A DNA stretch of 64,000 nt from CALBPI01 sp038524795 (GCA_038524795.1 JBCBIJ010000002.1:310001-374000), one strand, 5' to 3'. Shown: positions 43,003 through 51,261, counted from the stretch's first letter. Numbers and translations are program-made. The notes: generated from the sequence alone by a model not told the origin.

Positions 43003-43889
43003 CAGTCGTGTTGCCTCGCAAAATTCATAAAGTGTCGGGCCACAGCGTCCGGGGCCTCGATCTGCGGGTAATGGCCGATCCGCTCGAGCTCGACGATGTC
43101 GCCATGCCCCACGAGCTCACGGAAGCGAGCCACCATGTGCGCACCCGATACGGGATCGTAGCTGCCATTGATGAGCTGGATCGGCACAACGCTGTCGCGC
43201 AGCGCGGCAATCCAGCGCTCGCGGTGCTGCCGCCTGTCGCGAATGTAGCGCATAAGCCGATGGAAATTGCGCTTGCCGTTGTTGTGGCGCATCAGGCGCC
43301 AAAAGTTGTCGAGCTCCTCGGGCGACGGCTGTGACTCCGGGCCGAAAATTCTTCGCATGTTCCGATCCAGCGTGCCCCTTTGCATGAGATGTGTCGCGAG
43401 CCCGCCTAGCGGGCCCAGCAACAACTTCTGTGCGGGCCGCGCCCGGTGCGTCTCGGGAAACAAACCACCGTTAAGAAAACACACCGACTGCCACTGGTGC
43501 GCATCGCCCAGCGCGTTCTGTCGCGCGAGCAACTCCTGCGCGACCGTATCGCCGTAATCGTGAGCAAGGACGTGAAACCGATTGAGCTCAAACGTCTCCA
43601 CCAACGCTTCCAACAAATCGGCCTGCTCGTGCATCGTGTAGTTGTGACCTGCCGGCTTCTCCGAGAAACCAAAGCCCAGCATGTCAGGTGCAACCAATCG
43701 GTAGCGTTCCGCGAGAGGCGTCCAGATCGCGTGCCAATCCCAACCGGCCGTTGGGAATCCGTGGATGAGCAGCACCGTCGGGCGCATCGCGTCGCCGGGC
43801 GCACTGTCCATGACGAATAACTCGCGCCCCAAAACGCTGTGCAGCGCACCTTCGCTACGCCAGTGATCGAGTGAGTCTGTGGCCGCCAT
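43002..43889 (-). CDS. Alpha/beta hydrolase (haloalkane dehalogenase/epoxide hydrolase type)
   Basis: This 295-residue protein has a single alpha/beta hydrolase domain. HGFPTAGWDW forms the oxyanion region; the nucleophile is Asp in AHDYGDTVAQ (Asp rather than Ser), as in dehalogenases and epoxide hydrolases; the acid is probably Asp in NGSYDPVSG and the base His in RIGHYPQ. ATG 43889 is used because the upstream extension overlaps the divergent gene region and is Arg-rich. It is coupled to the amidohydrolase downstream. Confidence 0.85.
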   Translation of the reverse strand: MAATDSLDHWRSEGALHSVLGRELFVMDSAPGDAMRPTVLLIHGFPTAGWDWHAIWTPLAERYRLVAPDMLGFGFSEKPAGHNYTMHEQADLLEALVETFELNRFHVLAHDYGDTVAQELLARQNALGDAHQWQSVCFLNGGLFPETHRARPAQKLLLGPLGGLATHLMQRGTLDRNMRRIFGPESQPSPEELDNFWRLMRHNNGKRNFHRLMRYIRDRRQHRERWIAALRDSVVPIQLINGSYDPVSGAHMVARFRELVGHGDIVELERIGHYPQIEAPDAVARHFMNFARQHD

Positions 43890-43981
43890 GCGCGCAGGAT
43901 ACCGGCGACGACCGCGGCGCAACAGTCAGGCTGGCCAGCCGACCATTCGCCAGCACCCGCCCGGCGTGCGACGATGCCGAC

Positions 43982-44512
43982 ATGAGCGCGCGTTTCACGC
44001 CATCCACCGTCGAGCCGGCGCCCTGCCCGGGCTGCGGCGCCGTCGCGCCCGAGGTCCCGAAAGGCGAGACGCACCGCTACATGCTCGCGTCCACGGGCTG
44101 TTGGGCTCGGTTCGGCGATGTGCTCGCCCGCGAGTACCAGAACCCCGCGCTCATGCACATCCATCCGCTCACCGTCGATGCCTACGCCGTTCAACACCCG
44201 GGCGTTGCGGGGCCACAGTCGATCCAGTCTGTGAACGTGCATCTCGCGAGCCTCTACGCACACTTCAAGCAGCAAGTGCCACTGCAGTCCCTGGCTGACG
44301 TGCGACGTCGCGTCGTTTCCGCCAAGTCGACGTTTCGCTGGTTGGCCCCACCGCCTCTTGCGCACACCGTCACCGTGAACGATGTGTGGCCGATTCAGTC
44401 AGAAGAAGCTCACGTGGCCGCCGTGCGACGCTGGGCGAGCGCGGCCTTCGCGCACTGGCGCGATTACCACGACGAGATCGGAGCGCTGCTTGAGCGTAGT
44501 CAGACAACATGA
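43982..44512 (+). CDS. DUF5946 family protein
   Basis: This 176-residue soluble protein begins with CPGCG and a later ASTGCWARFGDVLAREYQ, and contains HPLTVDAYAVQHPG and QSVNVHLASLYAHF, the DUF5946 pattern. The cysteines suggest a metal site. Start ATG 43982 is favoured over an upstream non-ATG start that would overlap the divergent hydrolase gene. It is followed by a GFA-family gene with a 4-nt overlap. Unknown function. Confidence 0.8.
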   Translation: MSARFTPSTVEPAPCPGCGAVAPEVPKGETHRYMLASTGCWARFGDVLAREYQNPALMHIHPLTVDAYAVQHPGVAGPQSIQSVNVHLASLYAHFKQQVPLQSLADVRRRVVSAKSTFRWLAPPPLAHTVTVNDVWPIQSEEAHVAAVRRWASAAFAHWRDYHDEIGALLERSQTT

Positions 44513-44958
44513 GCGCTGAAGAAGAACAGGCCAGAGCACAGTGCTCCTGCGGCTCCGTCTCAATCCCGATTTCGGCGGCGCCCAAATTCCGCGTGCTGTG
44601 TCACTGCACCATCTGTCAGGCGTTTAACCAAGACACGCATGGCGACGTCCTGGTGTTTGACGCGCGCGATGTTGCGCCGCATGTGCCGGGCACCATCGCG
44701 TTCAAGCGTTGGCGCCCGCCACCCAATGTCCGACGTGGCGTCTGCGTCCGATGCGAACAGCCTGCGCTTGAGCGGTTCAACGCGCGCCCCTTCATGAATC
44801 TGACGATGATCCCGGCGCGCATGGTCGCTGCGCCGCTGCCCGAACCGGCCGCGCACATTTTCTATGACAAGCGTGTCGCCGACGTCGATGACGCGCTGCC
44901 CAAATACGAGGGGTATTGGGCAAGCCAGTGGGCGTTCAGGAAACTGCTAAAGGGATAG
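44509..44958 (+). CDS. GFA-family (CENP-V/GFA) zinc protein
   Basis: This is a 149-residue protein with the cysteine pattern of the glutathione-dependent formaldehyde-activating fold: CSCGSV, then LCHCTICQAFNQ, then CVRCEQPALERF, giving two structural/catalytic zinc sites. Most members have unproven substrates; formaldehyde activity is not implied. ATG overlaps the previous stop (ATGA). The C-terminus is divergent. Confidence 0.82.
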   Translation: MSAEEEQARAQCSCGSVSIPISAAPKFRVLCHCTICQAFNQDTHGDVLVFDARDVAPHVPGTIAFKRWRPPPNVRRGVCVRCEQPALERFNARPFMNLTMIPARMVAAPLPEPAAHIFYDKRVADVDDALPKYEGYWASQWAFRKLLKG

Positions 44959-44988
44959 CGCCCGGCGCCGCGGTCCGCTGGCACTCAG

Positions 44989-46845
44989 TCAGACGTCCGC
45001 AGCTCGTTTACCGTAACGGGCCTCAAAGTCATCTGCGGACAAGGGCTCATCGAACCAGAACCCCTGCAACTGATCGCAACGCAGCGCGCGCAGAATACCC
45101 GATTGCGACGTCGTCTCGACCCCCTCCGCGACGGTACTCAGTCCCAACTCGTGTGCCAGATTCACAATGCCTGAACACAATGACGCAGCGCGCGCATCGT
45201 CGCCCACGCGTTCGACAAACGACTTGTCGATCTTGAGCGTACTGACCGGCAGCTCGCGAAGAATCGACAATGACGAGAAGCCCGTACCGAAATCGTCGAG
45301 CGAAAACGTCACGCCGTCATCGCGCAAACGGCGCATCACCTCGACGGTCGCTTCGAGATCACTGACCACCGCGCTTTCGACAATCTCGAGGTCGAGGCTC
45401 TGCGGGTGCAAGCCATGCGCATCGAGTTGCGCATGTAGCCAGCCACGAAACGCGGGATCGACGAGCGTGCCCGTCATGATGTTCACGGAGACACGCCCGA
45501 AGGTGTAGCCGCGTTGCTGCCAGCGCGCGGCGTGCACCATTGCCGTCGCGAGCACCCAACGGTCCAGCTTGCCCGCGAGTCCGGACTCGCTTGCAATTTC
45601 GAGAACCTCGGTTGGGAAAATGAGGCCGAGCTCGGGATGGTGCCAACGCAATAGGCATTCAAGTCCCGCGAGACCTTGCGAATCCGAATCAATCTTGGGC
45701 TGGAAGACCAGCGACAGCGCGTCCTCGTCAATCGCGGCCGACAACTCACCTGAGAGTTTCTGACGCCGCATCGCCGCGTCGCGCAAGGTCCCGTCCACGA
45801 CGACAGCCCGAACGTCCGAGGGCTCGGCTAGCTCCGCCGCAGCAAGACGACACAAACGTACGGTGGCACCGGCGCTGCGGTCCGCCTCTTCAAGCACCGC
45901 GAGACCAACGGCCGCACGAACGTGGACAGAGCCAACAGCTGTCGTGAGTGGCTGACGCAGCGCGTCTGCAAGTGCGCAGCGCAAGCGCTCGAGTCGCAGC
46001 GCAACGTCGGTGTCACGGGGCAAGGTTACGATGCCGGCAAACCAGTCATTGTCGAGACGCGCCAGCAACTGCCGGCCCTCCGCGGACATCGCCCACTCTG
46101 TGCGTTCGCAGACTGCGATAGAGATCTCATCGGCAACCAGCCTGCCGTACATGTTCGAGAAATAGCCCATACTCTCAACGTGCAATGACATCACGAGATG
46201 TAGCTCGCGCAACGTGGCCGCACGCCGCTCGTCGACGCGCTCGAAAAACGCGTCGCCCCAGAGCCGACCCGTAATCGGATCGCGACTCGTCCCCACCTGG
46301 GCGCGGGCGCGTCCCGCGGACAGCGCCGGCGGCAGGAGCATCTCGGACTGCGCCATGCGCGCCAGAGTCAGTAAGGTGCGGCGTGCTCGCGCGTCGAACG
46401 TTCGCGGCACGGTGTCAATCACGCAAAGCGTACCGAGTGGCATGCCTTCCGTGGACCGCAGCACGGCGCCTGCGTAAAAGCGAATACCGAGCTCACCGGT
46501 AACGAGTGGATTCTTGCTGAACACGGGATGTTGGAGCGCATTCTCAACCACGAGCATTTGTGTCTCGTGAATCGCATAGGCGCAGAACGCGATGTCCCTT
46601 GGCGTCTCCACGGCGTTGAGTCCCTGACGCGAGAGAAACCATTGACGGTTTCGGTCGACCAGCGAGATGAGTGCGATGGGAACATCGAACACGAGCTTAG
46701 CGAGCTCGGTGATGGCGTCGAAGCGGGATGCTGAAGGCGAGTCGAGCAAACCCAGGCTGCGCAGCGCGACGAGTCGTTCGGTCTCGCGCTCGTGCAGCGG
46801 TGCGGGCGCACCTGGGCGTGCGCCATGCGATTCGCTATGTGCCAT
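44989..46845 (-). CDS. GAF-GGDEF-EAL protein, likely c-di-GMP phosphodiesterase
   Basis: This 618-residue soluble protein has an N-terminal GAF domain (about 20-165), a degenerate GGDEF domain (about 185-340; the signature position reads DNDWF) and an EAL domain (about 365-605) that retains the catalytic set: ECLLRW (E-x-L), N in VNIMTGT, E in LEIVESA, DDFGTGFSS, K in KIDKSF and VAEGVET. A phosphodiesterase with a regulatory GGDEF is therefore likely. ATG 46845 has AGGGAGG 8 nt upstream. No membrane segment is seen. Confidence 0.85.
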   Translation of the reverse strand: MAHSESHGARPGAPAPLHERETERLVALRSLGLLDSPSASRFDAITELAKLVFDVPIALISLVDRNRQWFLSRQGLNAVETPRDIAFCAYAIHETQMLVVENALQHPVFSKNPLVTGELGIRFYAGAVLRSTEGMPLGTLCVIDTVPRTFDARARRTLLTLARMAQSEMLLPPALSAGRARAQVGTSRDPITGRLWGDAFFERVDERRAATLRELHLVMSLHVESMGYFSNMYGRLVADEISIAVCERTEWAMSAEGRQLLARLDNDWFAGIVTLPRDTDVALRLERLRCALADALRQPLTTAVGSVHVRAAVGLAVLEEADRSAGATVRLCRLAAAELAEPSDVRAVVVDGTLRDAAMRRQKLSGELSAAIDEDALSLVFQPKIDSDSQGLAGLECLLRWHHPELGLIFPTEVLEIASESGLAGKLDRWVLATAMVHAARWQQRGYTFGRVSVNIMTGTLVDPAFRGWLHAQLDAHGLHPQSLDLEIVESAVVSDLEATVEVMRRLRDDGVTFSLDDFGTGFSSLSILRELPVSTLKIDKSFVERVGDDARAASLCSGIVNLAHELGLSTVAEGVETTSQSGILRALRCDQLQGFWFDEPLSADDFEARYGKRAADV

Positions 46846-47036
46846 CGCGTCGCCCTCCCTTGCCACGGCATGGCTATCGCGCACAGGAACCGGCCTCGGT
46901 CCGATCGTTGCGATCGCGCGCAAGCCTGCGCGGCTGATACCAGCTTGACACAACGCAGCAACGGCAGCCACTTGTGGCAGATACCTACGACGCCGTATGA
47001 CGTTGCAGGTCATTGCAGGAGCGCACTGAACGCCCG

Positions 47037-47444
47037 ATGCTAGCCGGCATGCGCACTGTCATCACACTGTGTTTCGTTGTTGCCGGGCTCATCAATCTCG
47101 CGCCGATCGTCGGGATTCGCGGGGCCGATACCCTGCAGCGCCTGTACGGCGTCAGCGCGGCTTCGGGTGACCTGTCGCTCTTGCTGCAACACCGCGCCGT
47201 GTTGTTCGGCATCATTGGTGGCCTGCTGCTGGCGGCGGCCTTCCAGCCCAATCTGCGCCTCGCAGCCGCACTGGCCGGGCTCGTCAGCATGCTGAGTTTC
47301 ACGGCACTGGCGTTCAGCATCGAGGGTGTCGGCGCGCCACTGCTTCGCATCGCCTGGATCGATGTTGCGGCATCGGCCGTGCTCGTGCTGGGGCTTGGGC
47401 TGGACTACGCGCGGGTTGCCAGCGGTAGTCCCAACGTCGTGTAA
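47037..47444 (+). CDS. Small four-helix inner-membrane protein, unknown function
   Basis: This 135-residue protein has four hydrophobic helices: TVITLCFVVAGLINLAP, AVLFGIIGGLLLAAAF, ALAGLVSMLSFTALAF and DVAASAVLVLGLGL. It resembles the membrane proteins sometimes mis-annotated as phosphopantetheine adenylyltransferase. The frame is open further upstream with a TTG, but ATG 47037 or 47049 is more likely. It is divergent from the c-di-GMP gene. Confidence 0.65.
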   Translation: MLAGMRTVITLCFVVAGLINLAPIVGIRGADTLQRLYGVSAASGDLSLLLQHRAVLFGIIGGLLLAAAFQPNLRLAAALAGLVSMLSFTALAFSIEGVGAPLLRIAWIDVAASAVLVLGLGLDYARVASGSPNVV

Positions 47445-47497
47445 TGGCGCGGTGGCGTGGCCACCGAACATCGTCCGTTCACACACAGGGATTTGCC

Positions 47498-48037
47498 GTG
47501 CACATCATCCTTGGCGCGCTGAGCTCCATCGTCACCATCCTCTGGCTGTTACATCGACTGGCTGAAATGGGCATCGATCTTGGCGGCCTGAATCCCTGGC
47601 TTTGGAATCGACGCCGCAAATGGCGCCAGCAGTACCAGGGCAACTCCATCTTCAATGTCACGAGCCCGATGGAAGTCGCCGCGCTGCTGATCGCGGGCAC
47701 CGCAAAGGCGGATGGCGATATGAGCAGCGACGAGAAAGCCGAGATTCTCCGGATCTTCGAAGACGAATTCGGGCTCTCGAAACGTGACGCCGCCGCGCTC
47801 CTCATTTCATCCACCTACCTGCTCGGTAAGGGCAACGAGCTTTACGATCAGCTCAAGCGCGTGCTCAAACCGAGTCAGGAGAAGTTCAATGAAGAACAAG
47901 CCGAGTCGACCGTCGCGCTCATGCGGCGAATCGCAGAACGCGATGGCGACGCACACGAGGTCAAGGACGCGTTGATCAACGAAGCGGAACAGCTGCTGCG
48001 CAAGCCACACGAAGACGCCAAAAAGAAATGGTCGTGA
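47498..48037 (+). CDS. Membrane-anchored TerB-like domain protein
   Basis: This 179-residue protein has one N-terminal hydrophobic helix (IILGALSSIVTILWLLHRL) and a cytoplasmic helical domain with ADGDMSSDEKAEILRIFEDEFGLS, the acidic loop of TerB/DjlA-type domains that bind metals. A GTG at 47498 is favoured: AGGGA lies 6-7 nt upstream. Role unknown; TerB domains occur in tellurite resistance and stress proteins. Confidence 0.65.
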   Translation: MHIILGALSSIVTILWLLHRLAEMGIDLGGLNPWLWNRRRKWRQQYQGNSIFNVTSPMEVAALLIAGTAKADGDMSSDEKAEILRIFEDEFGLSKRDAAALLISSTYLLGKGNELYDQLKRVLKPSQEKFNEEQAESTVALMRRIAERDGDAHEVKDALINEAEQLLRKPHEDAKKKWS

Positions 48038-48100
48038 CCCGCTGAGCCCGCACGCCGTGCGTGGCACAATGCGCGACCCCTAAACCTGAGATTCTCCGCC

Positions 48101-48832
48101 ATGCCCATGCCGCACCGCAGCGTATCCGGTCATATTCGCTACACATCCAAAAAACCTGAGCTCATGGACCAGCAACGGGGCCAGGAGTGGTTTCGATTCA
48201 CGCACCACGGGGACGGCCGCGTCATCATGCGCGCGCATTGCGAAATCGAAGAGCCCGAACCTACCGTGCTGCGCGACATCGTCTACGCCATGGACTCCGA
48301 CGGTGTGCCCGAATATCTTCACGTCCACCTTACCGTTGGCGACGCCCCCATGGGCAGTGGCTGGCTGCGTCACGATTCGAGTCAGGGCGTCATCGAGTGC
48401 GAGAGCGACAGCCCGTCATTGGGACGTGTGTCAGAACGCGTCGAGGTGGAAGGACCATTCGACGGTTTTGGTACGCACCCTGTCGTCGGCGACGGCTATC
48501 TTGCCCGTTGCATGGACACGAGCCTGGGGCAGCACCGACGCAAACTGCGGGTCTTTCTGCCCTCGCCCGATCACCGCGGCGCCACCCCCCCGCAAGTCGC
48601 CGAGGTGCACATCGACCTCGAGTACGTCGGCATCGAAGAGAAAACCGTCGAAGCCGGCACCTTTCGCTGCCGCCACCTGAGGTTCATCGACGACTCTGAT
48701 GCCGGCATGGGTGGCACCACACACCCGACCTACGACGTCTGGGTGACCGATGACGCCGACTGCATCCTCGTTTACGGCAGCATCGACGGCTACATGATGA
48801 ACCGCTACGAGCTCGTCTCGCTGGAGCGGTAG
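48101..48832 (+). CDS. Conserved hypothetical protein (unrecognised)
   Basis: This is a 243-residue soluble protein without signal peptide or membrane segment. It is beta-rich, with a run of GxxxxYEL-type strands and a C-terminal DVWVTDDADCILVYGSIDGYMMNRYELV that resembles the DUF3108-like lipocalin fold only loosely. No metal or catalytic motif is clear. It ends just before a truncated XRE gene. I do not assign a function. Confidence 0.6.
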   Translation: MPMPHRSVSGHIRYTSKKPELMDQQRGQEWFRFTHHGDGRVIMRAHCEIEEPEPTVLRDIVYAMDSDGVPEYLHVHLTVGDAPMGSGWLRHDSSQGVIECESDSPSLGRVSERVEVEGPFDGFGTHPVVGDGYLARCMDTSLGQHRRKLRVFLPSPDHRGATPPQVAEVHIDLEYVGIEEKTVEAGTFRCRHLRFIDDSDAGMGGTTHPTYDVWVTDDADCILVYGSIDGYMMNRYELVSLER

Positions 48833-48852
48833 CCCTCCGAAGAAAAGCGTCA

Positions 48853-49008
48853 TTGGCGTCAGCACTCGAAGTGTCTCGTCAGACCGTGAACGCTATCGAA
48901 ACCGGCAAGTTCGATCCGAGCCTGACGCTCGCATTTCGGGTGGCGCGGTTGTTCGAGATGCCTATCGAGGCAATCTTCGATGACGGCGAGGTCGCGGAAG
49001 CGGTTTAG
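48853..49008 (+). pseudogene. 5'-truncated XRE-family (Cro/CI) regulator fragment
   Basis: This is a frame of about 51 codons reading SALEVSRQTVNAIETGKFD and then a C-terminal LTLAFRVARLFEMPIEAIF, the second half of a small helix-turn-helix repressor of the Xre type found beside integral-membrane genes. The N-terminal residues that form helix 1 are missing: the preceding gene ends at 48832 and no ATG is present, only a TTG at 48853. Its stop overlaps the stop of the convergent deformylase gene. It is probably a decayed gene. Confidence 0.6.
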
Positions 49009-49505
49009 GCGGGTTCCCGCGCTTTATCAATCGCGGCACGCAGCCGGCGGCGCTTAAACCAGTTCATGCGGTCGGCGACGAGCTTGCCGTCGAAATGATC
49101 CATCTCGTGCTGCAGGCACACGGCAGGCATGCCTGTGAGCGTCCGCTCGAAGGTCGCACCCGTTGTATCCTGGGCGCGAACCTCAACGGCCGTCGCCCGA
49201 AATACGAACGCAGACATGCCCGGCACGGACAGACAACGCTCTTCAACGAGGCCAAAGCCGCGACGCCGCGTGATGACTGGGTTGATGTAGACCTCCGCGG
49301 CGGACTGGTCCTGGGAGTGGTCCATGACCAGCACCTGCTCGCGAACATCGATCTGCGGCGCACAAAGCCCGATGGACGCCGACGCGTGCAATGTCTCGAT
49401 CAGATCTTCGACCGTGCGCAGCAGCGCGTCATCGAAGTGATCGACTGGGCGCGACAGCTCGTGCAGCCGCGGGTCGGGGTATTCAAGGATGTTCCGTACT
49501 GCCAC
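49005..49505 (-). CDS. Atypical peptide deformylase linked to the puc operon
   Basis: This is a 166-residue PDF-fold metalloenzyme. The three motifs are present but altered: SIGLCAPQ (usual GIGLAAPQ; Gly to Ser44 and Ala to Cys48), ERCLS (usual EGCLS; Cys91 ligand kept, Gly to Arg) and HEMDH (His133, Glu134, His137 kept). The metal ligands and Gln51 remain, so it may be active with shifted specificity. The GTG at 49505 lies one nucleotide after the pucC stop, implying translational coupling to light-harvesting genes. A housekeeping PDF is not in the window. The open frame extends 22 codons upstream into pucC but a start there is unlikely. Confidence 0.85.
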   Translation of the reverse strand: MAVRNILEYPDPRLHELSRPVDHFDDALLRTVEDLIETLHASASIGLCAPQIDVREQVLVMDHSQDQSAAEVYINPVITRRRGFGLVEERCLSVPGMSAFVFRATAVEVRAQDTTGATFERTLTGMPAVCLQHEMDHFDGKLVADRMNWFKRRRLRAAIDKAREPA

Positions 49506-49506
49506 G

Positions 49507-50988
49507 CTAAGGCGCCTGCGCCGCACTGCCGCCCGACACGACGTCATCGGCGCCCTGCTCTGCAGCGACACTCTCGGGCATTGCGCGAGCGGCGCGACGC
49601 TGCACGGCCCGACGAATCAGCGGCAGCGTTGCCACGATCGTAACGATTAACAACACGATTTCCACGGCGTACACGGCGTAATAGGCCGTTGCAACGCCAC
49701 CGAGCCCCCACAAACCGTCGGTCGCACCCCAGAGCACCACCGCGAGGTCGCGCAGCGCGCCGCTTAAGGCCATCGCGACACCTACAGCCGTGGCCTGCAC
49801 AGCGCCCCAGGCGCCCAGGGCCAGGCCCGCCTGCTTCTCAGGCGCACGGTGCATCGTGGCAGTCAGCGTGCCGTGCCCAAAGAGCGCGCCGCCGAAACCG
49901 ATCAGGAAATTGCCTGCGAGAAACAGCGGCAGCATACCGAGCGGAGCCGCAGCAATGACGAGCGCAAACGCCGGCAGCCCGATGCAGGTGCCGTACTGCG
50001 CGACGACATAGGGGTCCGCACCGTCATCGATGCGTTTGGAGGCCAGCGCAAAACCCAGCAGACCGCCGAAGGTCAGCAACGCCGTCAGCTTGGTCGTCGC
50101 GGCAACGGACATGGCCATCACCTGGCCGCCAAACGGCTCGAGCAAGACATCGGCCATCGCAAAGGCCATGGTGCCGATGCCGACAATGGCGAGCCGGCGG
50201 CGCGTATTGCCGCCCTCGCAAAACTTGGCCCAGGACTCGGCGAACGTCGGATCGGGCGCCACCTGCGGCGGCTGCCGCGAGATGCTCTCCTGCTTCCACA
50301 TCGCAAGTCCATTGAGCACAATCGTGATCAGCGCCGCACCCTGGATCACCTGAACGAGTCGGCCTGGCGTGAATTCTTGCAGCGCCATGCCAAACAGCAA
50401 TGCGCTGACCATCATGCCCAGCAACAACATGATGTACATGAGCCCAACGACGCGCGAGTGTGAGCTGCGTGGGGTGAGATCTGTGGCCAGCGCAAGCCCT
50501 GCCGTTTGCACGGTGTGCAAGCCGGCACCGACTAGCAGAAATGAGAGCGCGGCCGCCGCATGGCCGATCCACAGCGGCGCAGATCCCGACTCGCCCTTGC
50601 CGGCCAACACGAGCAGCGCGAAGGGCATCAGGGCGAAGCCCGCAAACTGCCAGAGCGTTCCCTTCCAGATGAACGGGACGCGCCGCCAGCCCAGCTCGCA
50701 ACGGTGGGTATCGGACTTGTGTCCAATGAGCGCGCGGAACGGCGCAAACACGAGCGGCAGCGCGAGCATTGCACCGACAAGTGTTGCCGGTACGCCGAGC
50801 TCAACGATCATGACGCGGTTGAGCGTGCCGACGAGCAGCACGAGCGCCATACCCGTGGTGACCTGGAACAAAGACAGGCGCAGCAAACGGCGCAACGGCA
50901 AATCTGCTGTCGCGATATCCGCAAACGGCATAAAGCGCGGACCGAGCGCGATCCACCGCTCGGTCAGTCGTTGACTAATTCGCCCCAC
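49507..50988 (-). CDS. pucC: PucC-family light-harvesting assembly MFS protein
   Basis: This is a 493-residue protein with about 12 transmembrane helices. Features of the PucC/BCH1 branch of the major facilitator superfamily are the N-terminal LLRLSLFQVTTGMALVLLVGTLNRVMIVELG, SDTHRCELGWRRVPFIW after helix 2, and QTAGLALATDLT. PucC is needed for assembly or pigment delivery of LH2 antenna. It has a GTG start. It follows pucBA after a 119-nt stretch holding two hairpins and is followed by the deformylase. The C-terminal ~35 residues are hydrophilic. Confidence 0.92.
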   Translation of the reverse strand: MGRISQRLTERWIALGPRFMPFADIATADLPLRRLLRLSLFQVTTGMALVLLVGTLNRVMIVELGVPATLVGAMLALPLVFAPFRALIGHKSDTHRCELGWRRVPFIWKGTLWQFAGFALMPFALLVLAGKGESGSAPLWIGHAAAALSFLLVGAGLHTVQTAGLALATDLTPRSSHSRVVGLMYIMLLLGMMVSALLFGMALQEFTPGRLVQVIQGAALITIVLNGLAMWKQESISRQPPQVAPDPTFAESWAKFCEGGNTRRRLAIVGIGTMAFAMADVLLEPFGGQVMAMSVAATTKLTALLTFGGLLGFALASKRIDDGADPYVVAQYGTCIGLPAFALVIAAAPLGMLPLFLAGNFLIGFGGALFGHGTLTATMHRAPEKQAGLALGAWGAVQATAVGVAMALSGALRDLAVVLWGATDGLWGLGGVATAYYAVYAVEIVLLIVTIVATLPLIRRAVQRRAARAMPESVAAEQGADDVVSGGSAAQAP

Positions 50989-51003
50989 GTCGAAATGTCA
51001 CCA

Positions 51004-51043
51004 ATACGAAGGGGCCCGATAAACGGACCCCGCCCTTTCGTAT
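51004..51043 (-). promoter_or_regulatory. Nested stem-loop between pucA and pucC
   Basis: On the transcript strand the outer stem ATACGAA/TTCGTAT (7 bp) encloses a bulged inner stem GGGGTCCG/CGGGCCCC (8 bp with a G-U pair) and a short loop. It lies about 65 nt after the pucA stop and 16 nt ahead of the pucC start. In puf and puc operons such structures protect the antenna mRNA from 3' decay and raise its level above the downstream gene. Confidence 0.7.
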
Positions 51044-51057
51044 CCGGGCGAGCCCGG
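51044..51057 (-). promoter_or_regulatory. Second hairpin in the pucA-pucC gap
   Basis: CCGGG-CTCG-CCCGG on the minus strand, a 5-bp stem with a tetraloop, lies immediately 5' of the larger stem-loop in the transcript. An A-rich stretch (ACAAAAGAAAAA) precedes it, a possible RNase E entry region. It may act with the larger hairpin as an mRNA-stability element. Confidence 0.55.
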
Positions 51058-51107
51058 TTTTTCTTTTGTCGGTTCCGGAGTTCAGAACCAGCGCCCCCAA
51101 AGGGGTG

Positions 51108-51251
51108 CTAGCCGCCGAAGAACGCCGGGAACCAGGTCGTGTTGTTCAAAATTGCGAAGTGAACGACCAGTGAGGCAACCGCCACTGCGCCAAGAAACAG
51201 CGGAATACCGACGGTCGGTTTCACAACCAACCACATACGTGCCTGATTCAT
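51108..51251 (-). CDS. pucA: Light-harvesting LH2 alpha polypeptide
   Basis: This is a 47-residue single-helix membrane protein below most ORF size cut-offs. It aligns without gaps to LH2 alpha of purple bacteria: MNQ start, WLVVKPTVGIPLFLG, His31 (bacteriochlorophyll ligand of B850) in VVHFAIL, and TTWFPA. The aromatic pair that H-bonds the B850 acetyl groups (Tyr44-Trp45 in Rbl. acidophilus) is Phe44-Phe45 here, predicting a blue-shifted band. AGGAG lies 6 nt upstream. Ten nt after pucB. Confidence 0.93.
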   Translation of the reverse strand: MNQARMWLVVKPTVGIPLFLGAVAVASLVVHFAILNNTTWFPAFFGG

Positions 51252-51261
51252 GCTGTGCTCC

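Noticed and set aside
41953..43071. 372-codon plus-strand frame
   Set aside because: Antisense to the amidohydrolase gene; shadow of codon bias.
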